Of a stretch of 6,117 nucleotides of DNA, positions 5,466-6,117 are shown piece after piece. Source of the stretch: Caryophanales bacterium UBA6769 (lineage in GTDB: Bacteria; Bacillota; Bacilli; Bacillales; UBA6769); contig DKGN01000054.1 in the NCBI GenBank assembly GCA_002453275.1, positions 1 through 6,117 of the forward strand. The letters run 5' to 3'. The position numbers and the translations under genes were made by a program. Each line of letters starts with the position of its first letter. Positions within the stretch are counted from its first letter, which is position 1. The notes beneath the pieces were generated by a model that was given only the letters and a program-made list of their open reading frames with translations, was not told the DNA's origin and made no database searches.

Positions 5466-5876
5466 TTATGGAATGAGTTTAAATTTAGGTAATGTTACGT
5501 CATCTGTTACTTCATCAAAAACAACTTCAACAGGGATGTCACAGGCAAGGTCGGAAATGTTACAATCGATAATCGTGCTCATCATCCGGACTCCTTCGTT
5601 TAGTTCGATGAGTGCAATCACATACGGGACATCATCTTGAAAACCAGGTCCACCTGGACGCCGCGCGACTGTGTAAGAATAAATGACTCCTCTTCCCGTG
5701 CTTTCCACCCAAATCACTTGCTCGGACATGCAATGCGGACAAATGGAACGCGGGTAAAAAATATAGTTACTACAAGTTTCGCATTGTTGAATGACGAGCT
5801 TTTCTTTTTTGCATTGCTCCCAAAAGTAACGAGTGTCGTTATCGATAGCTGGTAATGGTTTTTCATAATGTCCCAT
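5466..5876 (-). CDS. Zn-ribbon domain-containing OB-fold protein (DUF35/ChsH2-like), 136 aa
   Basis: This is the small partner protein of thiolase-like enzymes that act on acyl-CoA substrates. Residues 18-30 (FWEQCKKEKLVIQ) form the usual N-terminal helix. A rubredoxin-type zinc ribbon follows with four cysteines: C32 and C35 (CETC), then C46 and C49 (CPHC). An OB-fold covers about 58-136, with GRGVIYSYTV, an ARRPGGPGF loop, and PYVIALIELNEG, as in the family. Length is typical. The start is ATG at 5876, with GGGGAGGGA at 5892-5884 upstream, a site embedded in the last codons of the thiolase gene. Only 3 bases separate the two genes, so they are surely co-transcribed and the proteins probably form a complex, as shown for DUF35 proteins such as ChsH2 with Ltp2. 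The out-of-frame ATG at 5880 overlaps the thiolase stop and is not used for this frame. Confidence 0.93.
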   Translation of the reverse strand: MGHYEKPLPAIDNDTRYFWEQCKKEKLVIQQCETCSNYIFYPRSICPHCMSEQVIWVESTGRGVIYSYTVARRPGGPGFQDDVPYVIALIELNEGVRMMSTIIDCNISDLACDIPVEVVFDEVTDDVTLPKFKLIP

Positions 5877-5879
5877 TCA

Positions 5880-6117
5880 TTAGTCCCTCCCCAAAATACA
5901 AGTTGCCGTTGATGATAGGACACCACCGGTTCCATTAACAAGTGCTAATTTTGCATCAGACACTTGACGTTCACCACATTCTCCCCGCAGCTGTTGAACG
6001 GCCTCGATTAATAAAAAGATTCCATACATTCCAGGATGAGAATACGAAAGCCCACCACCATTCGTATTCATCGGAAAATCACCGCCTGGTGCCGTCCGAC
6101 CATTTGCTACAAAATCG
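5880..6117 (-). CDS. Thiolase-like / SCP2-type acyl-CoA acetyltransferase family protein, C-terminal part only (runs off the right edge)
   Basis: These are the last 78 codons of a thiolase-superfamily enzyme, continuing past the right edge. The sequence NTNGGGLSYSHPGMYG contains the conserved histidine (GHP-like motif) that activates the nucleophile in thiolases. It is followed by LLIEAVQQLRGECGERQV and ends ALVNGTGGVLSSTATCIL. Where degradative thiolases have C-x-GGG-x-G near the end, this protein has NGTGG with no cysteine. That is typical of the lipid-transfer/SCP2 branch that pairs with DUF35 proteins, some of which are aldolases or non-decarboxylating condensing enzymes rather than true thiolases. 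The nucleophile cysteine and the start are outside the window. The product probably acts in breakdown or remodelling of fatty or branched acyl-CoA; the substrate is unknown. Confidence 0.88.
   Translation of the reverse strand, partial: DFVANGRTAPGGDFPMNTNGGGLSYSHPGMYGIFLLIEAVQQLRGECGERQVSDAKLALVNGTGGVLSSTATCILGRD

Noticed and set aside
5637..5941. Open frames overlapping the DUF35 and thiolase genes
   Set aside because: They are shadows of two well-identified genes; the translated products resemble no family.

Overview
The window looks like chromosomal DNA from a low-to-moderate GC, endospore-forming Firmicute of the Bacillaceae type. The grounds are strong AGGAGG-type ribosome binding sites, frequent GTG starts, intrinsic terminators with U-tracts, and protein families common in Bacillus and its alkaliphilic relatives. 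This is inference from style; no taxonomic marker gene is present. No rRNA, tRNA, CRISPR array, insertion sequence or phage gene was seen. Both ends cut through genes.

Layout. On the minus strand at the left edge is the 5' part of a zinc-independent quinone oxidoreductase / MDR-type alcohol dehydrogenase (1-253). Divergent from it is a small plus-strand gene (385-642) for an 85-residue protein with a predicted Sm/SH3-like strand region and a Gly/aromatic-rich hydrophobic tail. It is closed by a clear intrinsic terminator (654-680) and has a candidate mother-cell sigma (SigE/SigK-like) promoter. Next, on the minus strand, are an M42 metallo-aminopeptidase (679-1734) and, upstream of it, a tight two-gene operon. 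The operon consists of a classical AAA+ ATPase (3572-4510) followed 16 bases later by a TPR protein with three predicted membrane segments (1792-3555). The operon ends in a terminator whose stem contains the TPR gene's own stop codon.

A 330-base divergent intergenic region (4511-4843) holds a plausible SigA promoter and a perfect 9-bp hairpin. It leads into a plus-strand gene for a small two-TM, PH-like membrane protein resembling the STM3941 family (4844-5371). On the right, the minus strand carries the 3' end of a thiolase-like gene (5880-6117) followed 3 bases later by a Zn-ribbon/OB-fold (DUF35) partner gene (5466-5876), closed by its own terminator (5420-5458).

How the genes work together. 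The thiolase/DUF35 pair is a recognisable acyl-CoA enzyme unit. The AAA+/TPR pair is the most interesting part: it looks like a membrane-attached protein-remodelling module in which the TPR protein would tether or present substrate to a soluble ATPase hexamer. I know of no defined role for it. The M42 peptidase lies directly downstream but appears to be a separate transcription unit.
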